Assembly (NCBI GenBank): GCA_947165135.1
Contig: CAMUZE010000001.1
Span: 1 to 64,000, forward strand
DNA: 64,000 nt
From: an uncultured Clostridia bacterium
GTDB lineage: Bacteria > Bacillota_I > Bacilli_A > RF39 > UBA660
Direction: 5' to 3'
In this document: in pieces, positions 39,461 to 49,753 of the stretch
Position numbering within the stretch: the first letter of the stretch is position 1
Layout of the letters: each line of letters opens with the position of its first letter
Notes under the pieces: model-generated
The model's database searches: none
The model's input: the letters and a program-made list of their open reading frames with translations, nothing else
What the model was told of the DNA's origin: nothing
Made by a program: the position numbers and the translations under genes

Positions 39461-40017
39461 TGTTTAAATATGAAAAAATGTTAGAATATCCAGTAAATGT
39501 AAAAAAGAAAGATTTAAAAATGGCAAAATTATTAGTTACTCAATTTGGAGGACCAGATGGAGAACTAGGTGCTGCATTAAGATATTTGTCTCAAAGATTC
39601 TCAATGCCTGATTCAAGAGGAAAAGCACTACTTTCTGATATTGGAACTGAAGAACTTGGACATGTTGAGATGATTTGTACAATGATAGATCAATTAATAA
39701 GTGATGCTTCAATAGATGAAATTAAAAATGCTGGATTAGAATCTTGGTATACACAACATAATAAAGGAGTTTATCCAATGGATGCTAATGGAGTACCATT
39801 CACATCTGCTTATATTGCATCTACAGGTAATCCTATAGTGGACTTACATGAAGACTTAGCTGCAGAAGAAAAAGCAAGAGCTACTTATGAAAATTTAATG
39901 GATTTAACCAACGATGAAAGTTTACTTGCTCCGCTTAGTTTTTTAAGACAAAGAGAAATAGTACACTATACAAGATTTAAAGAACTACTTGATTATTATA
40001 AACAAAAAGGATATTAA
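39460..40017 (+). CDS. cotJC: CotJC / manganese catalase family protein
   Basis: Overlaps the CotJB stop; MFKYEKMLEYPVNVKKKDLKMAKLLVTQFGGPDGELGAALRYLSQRF...DIGTEELGHVEMI. Confidence 0.92.
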   Translation: MFKYEKMLEYPVNVKKKDLKMAKLLVTQFGGPDGELGAALRYLSQRFSMPDSRGKALLSDIGTEELGHVEMICTMIDQLISDASIDEIKNAGLESWYTQHNKGVYPMDANGVPFTSAYIASTGNPIVDLHEDLAAEEKARATYENLMDLTNDESLLAPLSFLRQREIVHYTRFKELLDYYKQKGY

Positions 40018-40724
40018 GATTTAATATCTTTTTTAATGAATAAAATAAAACCAATAATATTAAATAATAGAATAAATAATACATTTATAAAAATGCCATA
40101 ATTAATATTTAAGTTAATTCCATATTCTAGATTAACTAAATTAATAGACTCACTACTATTAAAAATAGTTAAATCTAAGTACGGAAGAAATGTATATTCT
40201 ATAAATTTACTATTATTTTTAAATAGAAATTCGGATAAAATTCCGCCAAAACTTAATAAAATTATACACATTCCAGAATTAATGGGTGTATTTTTTATAA
40301 TAATAGACAAAAATGTGGTTAAAGACACAATAAAGTATAAAGGTATTGTAAAAGTATAATATTTTAAAATTAAATGCATATTCAAATTACTATTAATTAT
40401 ATAAAATAATCCTAATAATATTGATGTTAAAACAAATGTATAAATAAATTCCATAATAATCTTTGATAGTAAAACTTTAGCTCTAGTTTTAGCTTTAGTT
40501 AAATAATATTTAAAAGTACCATTATCTATTTCAACAGATACTATTCCAGAAAATATAATACTTAGTACTATGCCAATATATGGAATTAATATTATTAAAT
40601 TATCAAATGTAACTATTTTATTTAAATAATACTCAATAATGAATATAGTAATAAATAAGAAAAAAGGCATTATTAATTTAAATTTACCTAATTTAGTAAA
40701 TTCGTTTCTAATTAAATTAATCAT
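40014..40724 (-). CDS. ABC-2-type transporter permease
   Basis: Six-TM hydrophobic protein overlapping the ATPase gene. Confidence 0.82.
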   Translation of the reverse strand: MINLIRNEFTKLGKFKLIMPFFLFITIFIIEYYLNKIVTFDNLIILIPYIGIVLSIIFSGIVSVEIDNGTFKYYLTKAKTRAKVLLSKIIMEFIYTFVLTSILLGLFYIINSNLNMHLILKYYTFTIPLYFIVSLTTFLSIIIKNTPINSGMCIILLSFGGILSEFLFKNNSKFIEYTFLPYLDLTIFNSSESINLVNLEYGINLNINYGIFINVLFILLFNIIGFILFIKKDIKS

Positions 40725-41592
40725 TGTTTTTACCTACAATAGAGAAGAACTCTTTTTCTATTGTATTTTCACTTTCCTGTATTCTATACACTTTAATATT
40801 ATTTAATATTAGTTCTTTATTTATATTACTTATTGTTTCATCATTTTCATATACCTCTAAATTCTCATTTATACAATAATTTTTCATTAATAGTTTTGCT
40901 CTTGAAAAATCATCTACTTCAAAAGTGATATTTTTTTTATCATTTTTTTCTTTTATTTTAATATTCTCTATTTTTCCATCATTAATGAATATTACTTTAT
41001 TACATAACCACTCTATTTCGCTTAACATATGAGATGAAATTAAAATAGTTGTATCTTTTAAACCTTTTAATGACGTTAAAATATTTTTAATACCAACTGG
41101 ATCAAGTCCATTAGTCGGTTCATCTAATATCAATATTTTAGGTTTATTTAACAAAGAAGATGCTATACCCAGTCGCTCTTTCATACCGAGTGAATATGTC
41201 TTAAACTTTCTACCTAAATACTTCTCCATTTCAACTATTTTAACTATTTCCTCTATAGTATTTTCATCTACACCTTTAAACATTTTTTTGAATAATTCCA
41301 GATTCTTTTTTCCACTTAAACTTTTATATAAGTCAGGGCTTTCAATTAATGTACCTACCATAGACATGGCTTTTTCAAAATTATTTTTTAAACTAATATC
41401 ATAATAATATATTTCTCCTTCATCCATTGAATATAGACCAGTCATTATTTTTAATAATGTGGATTTCCCTGCCCCATTCTTACCAACCAAACCAACTATT
41501 TCACCCTCATAAATATCGAAACTTATGTCATCTAGTATTTTCTTTCTTCCAATTGTTTTAGTAATATTTCTTACTTTAATTACTTTTTTCAT
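40717..41592 (-). CDS. ABC transporter ATP-binding protein (BcrA-like)
   Basis: GLVGKNGAGKSTLLKIMTGL, SLGMKERLGIASSLLNKPKILILDEPTNGLDP. Confidence 0.93.
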   Translation of the reverse strand: MKKVIKVRNITKTIGRKKILDDISFDIYEGEIVGLVGKNGAGKSTLLKIMTGLYSMDEGEIYYYDISLKNNFEKAMSMVGTLIESPDLYKSLSGKKNLELFKKMFKGVDENTIEEIVKIVEMEKYLGRKFKTYSLGMKERLGIASSLLNKPKILILDEPTNGLDPVGIKNILTSLKGLKDTTILISSHMLSEIEWLCNKVIFINDGKIENIKIKEKNDKKNITFEVDDFSRAKLLMKNYCINENLEVYENDETISNINKELILNNIKVYRIQESENTIEKEFFSIVGKNND

Positions 41593-41733
41593 ATAATCTC
41601 CTTTCTTTTAAAAGGATTATATAAAGTATATTTTTTTAATGCAAATCGGTATTTTTGAATTTTCAGGCACTTTTTTGATATAAAAAAAGAAAAATTCTCT
41701 AAGGAATTTTTCAATTATTAGCACACTTTTCAA

Positions 41734-42762
41734 CTACATTTCACTTAAATTAACATTTTCTTCAGCAATTATATCTTTAAACAATTCTTTGAATCTTACA
41801 ATCTCTTTTTGTTTAGCATCTTCGTATACAACTTTAGTTCTACAAATTGCTTTATAGAAATGTTTTAATGTAACAATAGGACTATTTTCATATGATGCGA
41901 TAGAAAATGCATTCATTACTAATGTAAGAGCAATATCCGGATATCTATTACCTATTTCATATATTCTCTTATATTCATCAGTCATTTCAACTAAAAATCT
42001 AAATATTCTTTCTTTTACATAATCTGTATATTCTAGTTTAACACCAGTTCTCTTCTCATATTTTGGATAAGTTCCGAGTAATATTTGAGTACATTGATCT
42101 TGATTTGGCTCTGCAACATCTACTTTTAAGAAACGTCTTAGGAAAGCTCTATCTCTTAAAATATATGCTTCATATTCTTCATATGTTGTAGCACCTATCA
42201 TTTTAATCTCACCACGATCTAAACCTGGTTTTAACATATTAGCAAAATCTATACTCATGTTAGAGGTATTTCTGTTAACTAACAAGTGAACCTCATCTAT
42301 AAATAGAATAATATTCTTTTTGGTTTTTAATTCATCAACTAATAATTGTAATCTGTTTTCGTTATGACCATCACTTACAGTTTCGCCAAGTAAACTAGAT
42401 ATATTTACCTTTATTAGCTCATAGCCTTTTAAAGCATTGGGAATATTTCCATTTTTCATTCTATATCCAATACCTTCGACAATAGCGGTTTTACCAACAC
42501 CAGCCTTACCAACCAAAAGAGCACTTTTTTCAGGTGTTAGTAAAATGATAATTGCTTGTTCAATTTCATTTTCTCTTCCGATAGCTGGATTAGTAATATA
42601 TTCTTTTGATGATAAGTTCTCACCATATGTTTCAAGAATACTTACTTTTGTAGAAGGTTTCTCAAATTCAATAACCTCTAAATCTTCTTTCATTTTTCCA
42701 TTTTCCTTTACTGAATTAATTTTATCAATTTTTATAATAAAAGTCCACTTTTTTGTTGACAA
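41734..42762 (-). CDS. Single-AAA+ ClpA/ClpB/ClpC-type ATPase (D1-only)
   Basis: [75 protein letters not shown]; no D2 module. Likely start [10 protein letters not shown]. Confidence 0.85.
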   Translation of the reverse strand: MSTKKWTFIIKIDKINSVKENGKMKEDLEVIEFEKPSTKVSILETYGENLSSKEYITNPAIGRENEIEQAIIILLTPEKSALLVGKAGVGKTAIVEGIGYRMKNGNIPNALKGYELIKVNISSLLGETVSDGHNENRLQLLVDELKTKKNIILFIDEVHLLVNRNTSNMSIDFANMLKPGLDRGEIKMIGATTYEEYEAYILRDRAFLRRFLKVDVAEPNQDQCTQILLGTYPKYEKRTGVKLEYTDYVKERIFRFLVEMTDEYKRIYEIGNRYPDIALTLVMNAFSIASYENSPIVTLKHFYKAICRTKVVYEDAKQKEIVRFKELFKDIIAEENVNLSEM

Positions 42763-42797
42763 ATTATTATTGTTAAACTATAATTAGTAATACAAGT

Positions 42798-42873
42798 GCC
42801 TGATTAGCTCAGTCGGTAGAGCGCACGGCTGTTAACCGTTAGGTCGCAGGTCCGAGTCCTGCATCAGGCGCCA
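42798..42873 (+). tRNA. tRNA-Asn(GTT)
   Basis: GCCTGAT acceptor pairs with ATCAGGC, anticodon loop CTGTTAA, encoded GCCA. Confidence 0.96.
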
Positions 42874-42906
42874 TTAAAAAATTACTCAAGCTTTGCTTGA
42901 GTTTTT

Positions 42907-44877
42907 TTATATTATTATATTAAAAATTAATAATACTATTATGCCACATATTAGTGGTATAAAAAATGAATAAATCATCCATTTAGTACCAACTTCACTT
43001 TTTATTGTTGATAATGTTGTGCCACAAGGAAAATGCATAATAGAAAATAATATTGTCGATATTGCAGTAGTTATAGTCCAACCATTGTTTATAAGAACAT
43101 TTTTAATTTCTAAATAATTAGAAATTGTAGATATATTATTCAATCCCAAATATCCCATTATTACAATTGGTATAACTATTTCATTAGCTGGTAATGCTAA
43201 TAAAAATGAAAGAAGAATTACTCCATCAAGTCCAATCATTTTAGCGAAAGGTTCTAAAAAATGAGAAAGTGATTCAAATATTGTTAAGTCATATAATTTA
43301 ATATTAGTAAATAACCATATAATAATTCCACATGGAATAGATACTTTTATTGCTTTTTTTAAAATAGACAATGATTTATAAATAATACTTTCTTTTAATA
43401 CTTTAGTTATTTTAACTTTTTTATAGCTAGGTAGTTCTAAAACAAAAAATCCGGAATATCCTTTTAATATTGTTTTTGATAATATAAATGATATTAAAAA
43501 AGACATAATAATTGATAAAATAATAAACAAACATAAATATAAAGAAATTAATAATTTATTATTAGAATTGGCTAAAAACATTGTTATTAATGCTATTATC
43601 ATTGGAAATCTTCCGTTACATGGAATAAAAGAATTTGTAAGTATTGCTATTAATTTATCTCTTTTACTATCAATTATTCTACTGCCAACTACTGCACAAG
43701 CATTACATCCAAATCCAGTAAACATAGTTAAGCATTGTTTTCCATGGCATCCACAAATCGAACAAACCCTATCTAAGTTGAATGCTAGTCTTGGTAAAAT
43801 ACCTGACTCTTCTGCATACGTATATAATATAAAAAATATAACAAGAGGTGGAAACATTACAGATACAATGAATGATACCACTCTATAAACTCCAAATAAT
43901 AATGGTTCATATATAAATGAAGGGATTTTAAAATGTATAACTATGTTATATATAACAATTTCTATTTTAGAAAAAATAAAACTCAATAGTTCGCTAGGAT
44001 AATTAGATAATATTATCGTTATAAAAAATATAATAAACATAATTATAAACATTAAGAAAACTGTAATTATTTTATTTGAAAATAGTTTATCTAAAAAGCA
44101 TTTACTATCACTATTATTTGTATAAACTTGATTTATTATTTCTTTGCTTAACCTATTTATAGTTAATGATATTCTATCCGATATTTCTTCTCCATTGATA
44201 TTCATTAAATAATCATTAATATTTTTATCATTAATATCTATTCCATATCTATTTTTAATTACATCAATTAAGCTTCTATCTTTGCATATAACACTTAGTG
44301 ATAAATATCTGTTATTAAATGCTTCAGGCAATATTTTTTTAATATTAGATATATGTTCTTCTATTTCATCATCATATGAATAATTAAACGTACTAAAAGT
44401 TTTCTCATTTAATGATTCAATTAATTCTTTAAATCCAGTGTTTTTAAAAGTTGAGCATTCAATTACTCTTATTCCTAAAATTTTACTTAATTTATTAGTA
44501 TCAATTTTTATTTTTCTACTTTCTAAAATATCTGCCATATTTATACATAAAATTACATCTTTAGTTATTTGCAATATTTGTAATAATAAATTTAAATTTT
44601 TTTCAAGATTAGTTCCATCAACAACATATATTACTTTTTTATAGTCTTCAAATAATAATGTATTTTTAGCAATTACTTCTTCTTCACTCAAACTAGATAA
44701 AGAATATATTCCTGGAAGATCTATTAAAATATAATCAGTCCCAACTATTTTTTTAGAAGCAATTTCAACTGTTTTTCCAGTCCAATTGCCTGTATGCTCA
44801 TGTGATAATGTAAGTTTATTAAATATTGAGGATTTCCCGACATTAGGGTTACCCATTAAAAGAATATTATTATTCAT
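42907..44877 (-). CDS. feoB: Ferrous iron transport protein B
   Basis: MNNNILLMGNPNVGKSSIFNKLTLSHEHTGNWTGKTVE...LIDLPGIYSL; Gate domains with CNACAV. Confidence 0.94.
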   Translation of the reverse strand: MNNNILLMGNPNVGKSSIFNKLTLSHEHTGNWTGKTVEIASKKIVGTDYILIDLPGIYSLSSLSEEEVIAKNTLLFEDYKKVIYVVDGTNLEKNLNLLLQILQITKDVILCINMADILESRKIKIDTNKLSKILGIRVIECSTFKNTGFKELIESLNEKTFSTFNYSYDDEIEEHISNIKKILPEAFNNRYLSLSVICKDRSLIDVIKNRYGIDINDKNINDYLMNINGEEISDRISLTINRLSKEIINQVYTNNSDSKCFLDKLFSNKIITVFLMFIIMFIIFFITIILSNYPSELLSFIFSKIEIVIYNIVIHFKIPSFIYEPLLFGVYRVVSFIVSVMFPPLVIFFILYTYAEESGILPRLAFNLDRVCSICGCHGKQCLTMFTGFGCNACAVVGSRIIDSKRDKLIAILTNSFIPCNGRFPMIIALITMFLANSNNKLLISLYLCLFIILSIIMSFLISFILSKTILKGYSGFFVLELPSYKKVKITKVLKESIIYKSLSILKKAIKVSIPCGIIIWLFTNIKLYDLTIFESLSHFLEPFAKMIGLDGVILLSFLLALPANEIVIPIVIMGYLGLNNISTISNYLEIKNVLINNGWTITTAISTILFSIMHFPCGTTLSTIKSEVGTKWMIYSFFIPLICGIIVLLIFNIII

Positions 44878-45094
44878 ACTCCACCTCAATGAAACAAGCA
44901 TCTTCATTTCTCAATGCAATAAGAGTATTTTTTATTTTATAACAAATTGGATTTTTAAATATTGATTCAAATTCTTTAATAATGCTTTCACCAGGAATAA
45001 ATCCTAAATCATATAATCTTCTTTTTTTAATACCATGTAATTTTATATCAATTATTTTTGCTTTTTTATTAATATCTATTTTATTTAGGATCAT
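44870..45094 (-). CDS. feoA: Ferrous iron transport protein A
   Basis: GIKKRRLYDLGFIPGESI...TLIALRNEDACFIEVE; overlaps feoB start. Confidence 0.9.
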   Translation of the reverse strand: MILNKIDINKKAKIIDIKLHGIKKRRLYDLGFIPGESIIKEFESIFKNPICYKIKNTLIALRNEDACFIEVEYE

Positions 45095-45162
45095 ATTATT
45101 ATCCTCCCAACTATAGTAATATATGTTCTTCTTTATTTTTTGATAAAGTCATATTATTAATT

Positions 45163-45540
45163 ATGAAGGAAAATTTTAAAGATCTATTTAATATTAATCC
45201 AAGGTTTTCAACCTCTATTGCATTTATTCTTGGATTAATTTTATTGGATGATTTAACAGCTGCAGAGCAAAATGCTGTTGGAGAATGGCTAATATTAGTG
45301 GGGCAAATATTACTTACAAATTCTGGATTACAAGTAGTAATAGAAAATAGACTAAAAAATAATAATATTAATATCAATTCAAAGGAACTTAAATCAATAT
45401 ATAATCCAACTATTTATGACATAAATAAAACAAAAGATATATTAAATAAAATATATCCGTCATATAAAAATGAATTTGATTCACTTTTAAAAATTATTAA
45501 AAAGTTAGAAAAAGAAATTAATGATATTAAAAAAGAGTAA
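45163..45540 (+). CDS. Hypothetical small membrane-associated protein
   Basis: 125 aa; FSTSIAFILGLILLDDLTAAEQNAVGEWLILVGQILLTNSGLQ. Chosen over the 45111 minus ORF. Confidence 0.6.
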   Translation: MKENFKDLFNINPRFSTSIAFILGLILLDDLTAAEQNAVGEWLILVGQILLTNSGLQVVIENRLKNNNININSKELKSIYNPTIYDINKTKDILNKIYPSYKNEFDSLLKIIKKLEKEINDIKKE

Positions 45541-46833
45541 TTATTTAATAATTACCCTCTCTTTGTCTTTTTCATTCATTGAAATTTTAACAACATATCT
45601 TTCTAGTTCTTTATTGTCATATATTTTTCCTTCTTTAAGATCATCTATATAAACACTTAATCTATCCCTATTATCTAATCCTAAAGATATATAAATATTA
45701 TTACTATCTTTCTTAACAAAATAATCATAATAACATTCAAAATATTTAACTTCAACATTAACTTTATTTTCTAATGTATTATCATATTCAATGATATAAT
45801 CTGTTTTATAATTTGAATTAAATGTAATAAAGACTTTCTTATCAGGATCATTTGGTAAATTATATGAGTTATTCTTTTTAGTCATATTATATTTTTCGCC
45901 AACATCAGATGTAACTTTAATTTTATAAATTTGTTTTAAAAATATTGCAATACCAGAGGCAATAATAACTATAGAAATAATAGTTAATATAAATGACCAT
46001 TTTCTACTAATTCTAATTCTAAGAACTGTTTTATTAATTAATACAATTATTGAAAGAACTAATAATACAAGTCCTCCTAATGCTATCACAAGTCCATATA
46101 GTTTAACACCATCTAAGAATGCAAATATACTTGCAATAAATACAACACATATCCATAACCAAATAAATAATAAAATTGTTGTAATAACTATTCTAATAAC
46201 TTTTAAAGCAATTCTTTTGTTTCTTTCTTCTTTAGTTTCAAAAATCTTTTTTTCAGTTACTATCTCAGCAACTTCAACTACTTCATTTTCTTCTTCTTGA
46301 ATTTCTTCTATCTTATCTTCTATTTTTTCTTTAAAAGTTTTCTTCTTTTTGAATCTATCAAAGAAACTTTTCTTTTCTTTTTTATCATTTATATTTTCTA
46401 TTTTATCTTCTATTTTTTCTTTTAATGTTTTTTCTTTTTTAAATCTTGCAAAGAAATTCTTTTTTTCTTTTTTATCTTTCTTTTCAGTCTTTATCCAACC
46501 AAATATATTCTTTTTATTTTTTTGTTTCTTTTTTTTGTCTTTTTTCTTCTTAGGTTTATCTTCTTTATTCTTCTTAAATTTAGAGAAAAATTCATTTAAT
46601 TTATATTCAGCATTTCTAGTTTTTCTATACTCTTCTATCTCTTTGTTAGCAACATCTTCAACATTACCTATTTCTTTTAAAATATCAACTATTCTTTCTT
46701 TATTTTCTTTCTTCTCATCAATTATATTTTTATATTTTAAAACAATAGCAGTTTTATCTCTCTTGCTAACAAATTCTAATCTCTTTTCCAACTCATCTAA
46801 AAACTTTTTTTCTTTTTTCATACTTTTCTCCAA
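45541..46833 (-). CDS. DUF1700-like membrane protein with Lys-rich tandem repeats
   Basis: N-terminal FLDELEKRLEFVSKRDKTAIVLKY...DILKEIGNVEDVA; repeated KKEKKNFFARFKKEKTLKEKIEDKIENINDKKEKKSFFDRFKKKKTFKEKIEDKIEEI; then TMs. Confidence 0.65.
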   Translation of the reverse strand: MEKSMKKEKKFLDELEKRLEFVSKRDKTAIVLKYKNIIDEKKENKERIVDILKEIGNVEDVANKEIEEYRKTRNAEYKLNEFFSKFKKNKEDKPKKKKDKKKKQKNKKNIFGWIKTEKKDKKEKKNFFARFKKEKTLKEKIEDKIENINDKKEKKSFFDRFKKKKTFKEKIEDKIEEIQEEENEVVEVAEIVTEKKIFETKEERNKRIALKVIRIVITTILLFIWLWICVVFIASIFAFLDGVKLYGLVIALGGLVLLVLSIIVLINKTVLRIRISRKWSFILTIISIVIIASGIAIFLKQIYKIKVTSDVGEKYNMTKKNNSYNLPNDPDKKVFITFNSNYKTDYIIEYDNTLENKVNVEVKYFECYYDYFVKKDSNNIYISLGLDNRDRLSVYIDDLKEGKIYDNKELERYVVKISMNEKDKERVIIK

Positions 46834-46870
46834 AATTCAAGATATATACTAACCTATTATATTAATTTTG

Positions 46871-47497
46871 TCAATTAATTATATTATCAATTTTATCTTT
46901 TAAAACATTTTTTACATAGTTTTTAATATTTTCATATATTTTAGTAAATAATTTCTTTAAAATATCCCAAATATAATTTAAAATTTTATTAACTGCAGAT
47001 TCATCTTCATCATCATTATTTTCTTCATCACTACTCCAAATACCAAGTTTTTTCTTTTTAGCAATACTCTCTTCTTTTTTTAATTCATTAACATATTTAT
47101 ATTCATCATATACATAATCAACTTTAGCATATCCTTTTTTTATTAATTCCTTTTGTAAAAGAAAATTATCTACAAATATCCATCCTAAAAATCGTCCATA
47201 TTTATCTGTCTTATTGCTTTTAATATCATATTCTATTTCAATATTATTGCTGTCAGTTAAACGATTACATGTATATTTACTTGCTTCGATAGCATAAGGC
47301 TCATCTTTATCTTTTGTTGAATATTTTGTTTCAGGAGTATTTATTGCGAGAAATCTTATTGTTTCCATTTTTCCATTAACTCTTGCTCTTATAGTATCAC
47401 CATCAATACATTCTATATCACTAAGACTATCTCTTTGTGCACTAACATTAATAGTAAATATAAAAAATAATAATATAATTACAACTACTTTTTCCAT
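46871..47497 (-). CDS. Thermonuclease (SNase) family secreted nuclease
   Basis: ECIDGDTIRARVNGKMETIRFLAINTPET...DKYGRFLGWIFVDNFLLQKELIKKGYAKV. Confidence 0.92.
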   Translation of the reverse strand: MEKVVVIILLFFIFTINVSAQRDSLSDIECIDGDTIRARVNGKMETIRFLAINTPETKYSTKDKDEPYAIEASKYTCNRLTDSNNIEIEYDIKSNKTDKYGRFLGWIFVDNFLLQKELIKKGYAKVDYVYDEYKYVNELKKEESIAKKKKLGIWSSDEENNDDEDESAVNKILNYIWDILKKLFTKIYENIKNYVKNVLKDKIDNIIN

Positions 47498-47588
47498 AGT
47501 AATATTTTATCATAATTATAATCTAAATTCATCAACATAATAATTTATATATTGAATATACTAATAGTGTAAAGAAATTTAAAAATAA

Positions 47589-47615
47589 TTAGCACTCTCT
47601 GTTGACAAGTGCTAA
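47589..47615 (+). promoter_or_regulatory. CIRCE element (HrcA operator)
   Basis: TTAGCACTC-N9-AAGTGCTAA, one mismatch from consensus; overlaps -35 TTGACA of TTGACA-N16-TATAAT. Confidence 0.93.
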
Positions 47616-47653
47616 TTTATGAGTATAATTATATTTGTAAGGAGATGATAATA

Positions 47654-48049
47654 ATGAGTTTATTACCAGGAAAATTTTATTTAGATGATTTCTTTGATGA
47701 TTTCGCTCCAATGCCAAAAATGAAGGGATTTGATATGAAGTGTGACATTTACGAAAAGAAAGGAAACGTTCATATCGAATTAGAAGTTCCAGGATTTAAC
47801 AAGGATGAAATCAAATTAGACGTTGAAGATGGAATTCTTACAGTACTTGCAAAAAAGAATGAAGAAAAAGAAGATAAAGAAAAGAATTACTACAGAAAAG
47901 AAAGAGTATATGGCAGTTATAAGAGACAATTCAATATCGGCAATATAAATGAAAAAGAAATCAATGCTAAATTTAATAATGGCGTATTAGAAATTTCCTT
48001 CCCTAAAGAAGAAAAGAAAGAAACAAAGAAATTCATCGAAATAAAATAA
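47654..48049 (+). CDS. Hsp20/alpha-crystallin small heat shock protein
   Basis: IELEVPGFNKDEIKLDVEDGILTVLAKK...YGSYKRQFNI...NGVLEISFPK; downstream of CIRCE. Confidence 0.94.
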   Translation: MSLLPGKFYLDDFFDDFAPMPKMKGFDMKCDIYEKKGNVHIELEVPGFNKDEIKLDVEDGILTVLAKKNEEKEDKEKNYYRKERVYGSYKRQFNIGNINEKEINAKFNNGVLEISFPKEEKKETKKFIEIK

Positions 48050-48150
48050 TAATTTAAAAGAGTGACAAATGTCACTCTTTTTTTTGGGGTATTGTTTGAC
48101 ATTAGTATCTGATATATTATAAAATTATATTAAGGTAATGGAGAATTAAT

Positions 48151-48609
48151 ATGAAAAAAAATGGTTTTACACTTATAGAGGTTTTAGCAGTTATTGCTAT
48201 ACTCGCTATTTTAATAGTTTTAGCAGTTCCTGCATTGTTGGAAACATATAGAACAGCTAAAATGAATGCGTTTACTACAGAATTAAAATTAATTGGACGT
48301 GCAGCAAATCAACAATGGGCTAGTGAAAAACTAACTAACCCAGAACCTATGACATTTACTAAAGATGGTGATACAGAATGTTCAAGTCATGTCGATTTAA
48401 TGAACGTATCTGATTTAAGCTATTATATTTCAATTGATGGAAATGGAAATATTGTTAAATTCTATGCTAATAATAATGAATTTCAATATCACTATGATGG
48501 ATCTGCTCTTGGTTTAGAAGAAATAGTTAATGCTCAAAGATTAGCAGATGTTACTGGAAATAATTTTGTTAAAATTACATGTAGTAGTGCAATACTTTCT
48601 TCTAAATAA
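48151..48609 (+). CDS. Type IV prepilin-like protein (orphan)
   Basis: KKNGFTLIEVLAVIAILAILIVLAVPALL class III signal. Confidence 0.88.
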   Translation: MKKNGFTLIEVLAVIAILAILIVLAVPALLETYRTAKMNAFTTELKLIGRAANQQWASEKLTNPEPMTFTKDGDTECSSHVDLMNVSDLSYYISIDGNGNIVKFYANNNEFQYHYDGSALGLEEIVNAQRLADVTGNNFVKITCSSAILSSK

Positions 48610-48646
48610 TTAAGTATTTAAAAAGAGTAACTAAAATTACTCTTTT

Positions 48647-49753
48647 TTATTTTGTAACATTAAATCTAAATAAGCAAATATCTCCATCTTGCATTAAATA
48701 ATCTTTTCCTTCAAGTCTCGCTTTTCCAGCCTCTTTTACTTTTAATTCACTACCACATGCTACCAAATCATCATAACTCATTACTTCAGCTTTAATAAAT
48801 CCACGCTCAAAGTCTGTATGAATAAGTCCAGCACACTCTGGTGCTTTCATTCCATCCTTAAATGTCCATGCTCTTACTTCATCTTTACCAACAGTAAAGA
48901 ATGTTTTAAGGCCTAACATATGATAAGTTATGTGTATTAATTGATCAAGTCCGCTATTTTGAATTCCTAAATCAGCTAGAAATTCTTTTTTACTATCTTC
49001 ATCTAATTCAGATAATTCACTTTCTATCTTAGCACACATTAATACTACAGCTGCATTTTCTTTTGAAGCGTATTCACGAACTTTTTTAACATGTTCATTT
49101 TCATCATTTAATAAATCATCTTCTGACACATTAGCAAGATATATAAATGGTTTATGTGTTATTAAATTATATGTTTTTATTAATTTAGATTCCTTTTCAT
49201 CAAATTTCTCTAATCTTAACATTTTTCCTTCACTCAAAATTGCTTGCAATCTCTTAAGTAAAGCGACTTCATATAAACCTTCCTTATCATTTGAAGTAAT
49301 TGCTTTCTTTTCTATTCTAGAAAGTCTTCCTTCGACAATCTCTAAATCACTTAATATAAGTTCATAATTAACTATTTCAATATCACGTATAGGATCAATG
49401 CTTCCTTCCACATGTATAATATCTTTATTTTCAAAACATCTTACTACTTGTACAATAGCATCCACTTCACGTATATTAGCTAAGAATTTATTTCCTAAAC
49501 CTTCACCTTTTGATGCGCCTTTAACAAGACCAGCTATATCAATAAATTCATATTGAGTTGCGATTAGCCTTTCAGGCATATACATATCATTTAATGTTTC
49601 TAATCTTTTATCAGGAACTGTTACAACACCTACATTTGGATCTATTGTTGCAAAAGGATAATTAGCAGCCAAAATATTCTTTTTTGTTATTGCATTAAAA
49701 AGAGTACTTTTTCCCACATTAGGAAGTCCTATAATACCAGCTTTAAGCGCCAT
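48647..49753 (-). CDS. ychF: Redox-regulated ATPase YchF
   Basis: [37 protein letters not shown]-terminal TGS-like domain. Confidence 0.96.
   Translation of the reverse strand: MALKAGIIGLPNVGKSTLFNAITKKNILAANYPFATIDPNVGVVTVPDKRLETLNDMYMPERLIATQYEFIDIAGLVKGASKGEGLGNKFLANIREVDAIVQVVRCFENKDIIHVEGSIDPIRDIEIVNYELILSDLEIVEGRLSRIEKKAITSNDKEGLYEVALLKRLQAILSEGKMLRLEKFDEKESKLIKTYNLITHKPFIYLANVSEDDLLNDENEHVKKVREYASKENAAVVLMCAKIESELSELDEDSKKEFLADLGIQNSGLDQLIHITYHMLGLKTFFTVGKDEVRAWTFKDGMKAPECAGLIHTDFERGFIKAEVMSYDDLVACGSELKVKEAGKARLEGKDYLMQDGDICLFRFNVTK

Noticed and set aside
45111-45377. 88-aa minus-strand ORF
   Set aside because: Overlaps the better-supported plus-strand 45163-45540 ORF, which has protein-like composition.
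46349-46852. 167-aa plus-strand ORF
   Set aside because: F/S/L-rich antisense of the Lys-rich region of the 45541-46833 gene.
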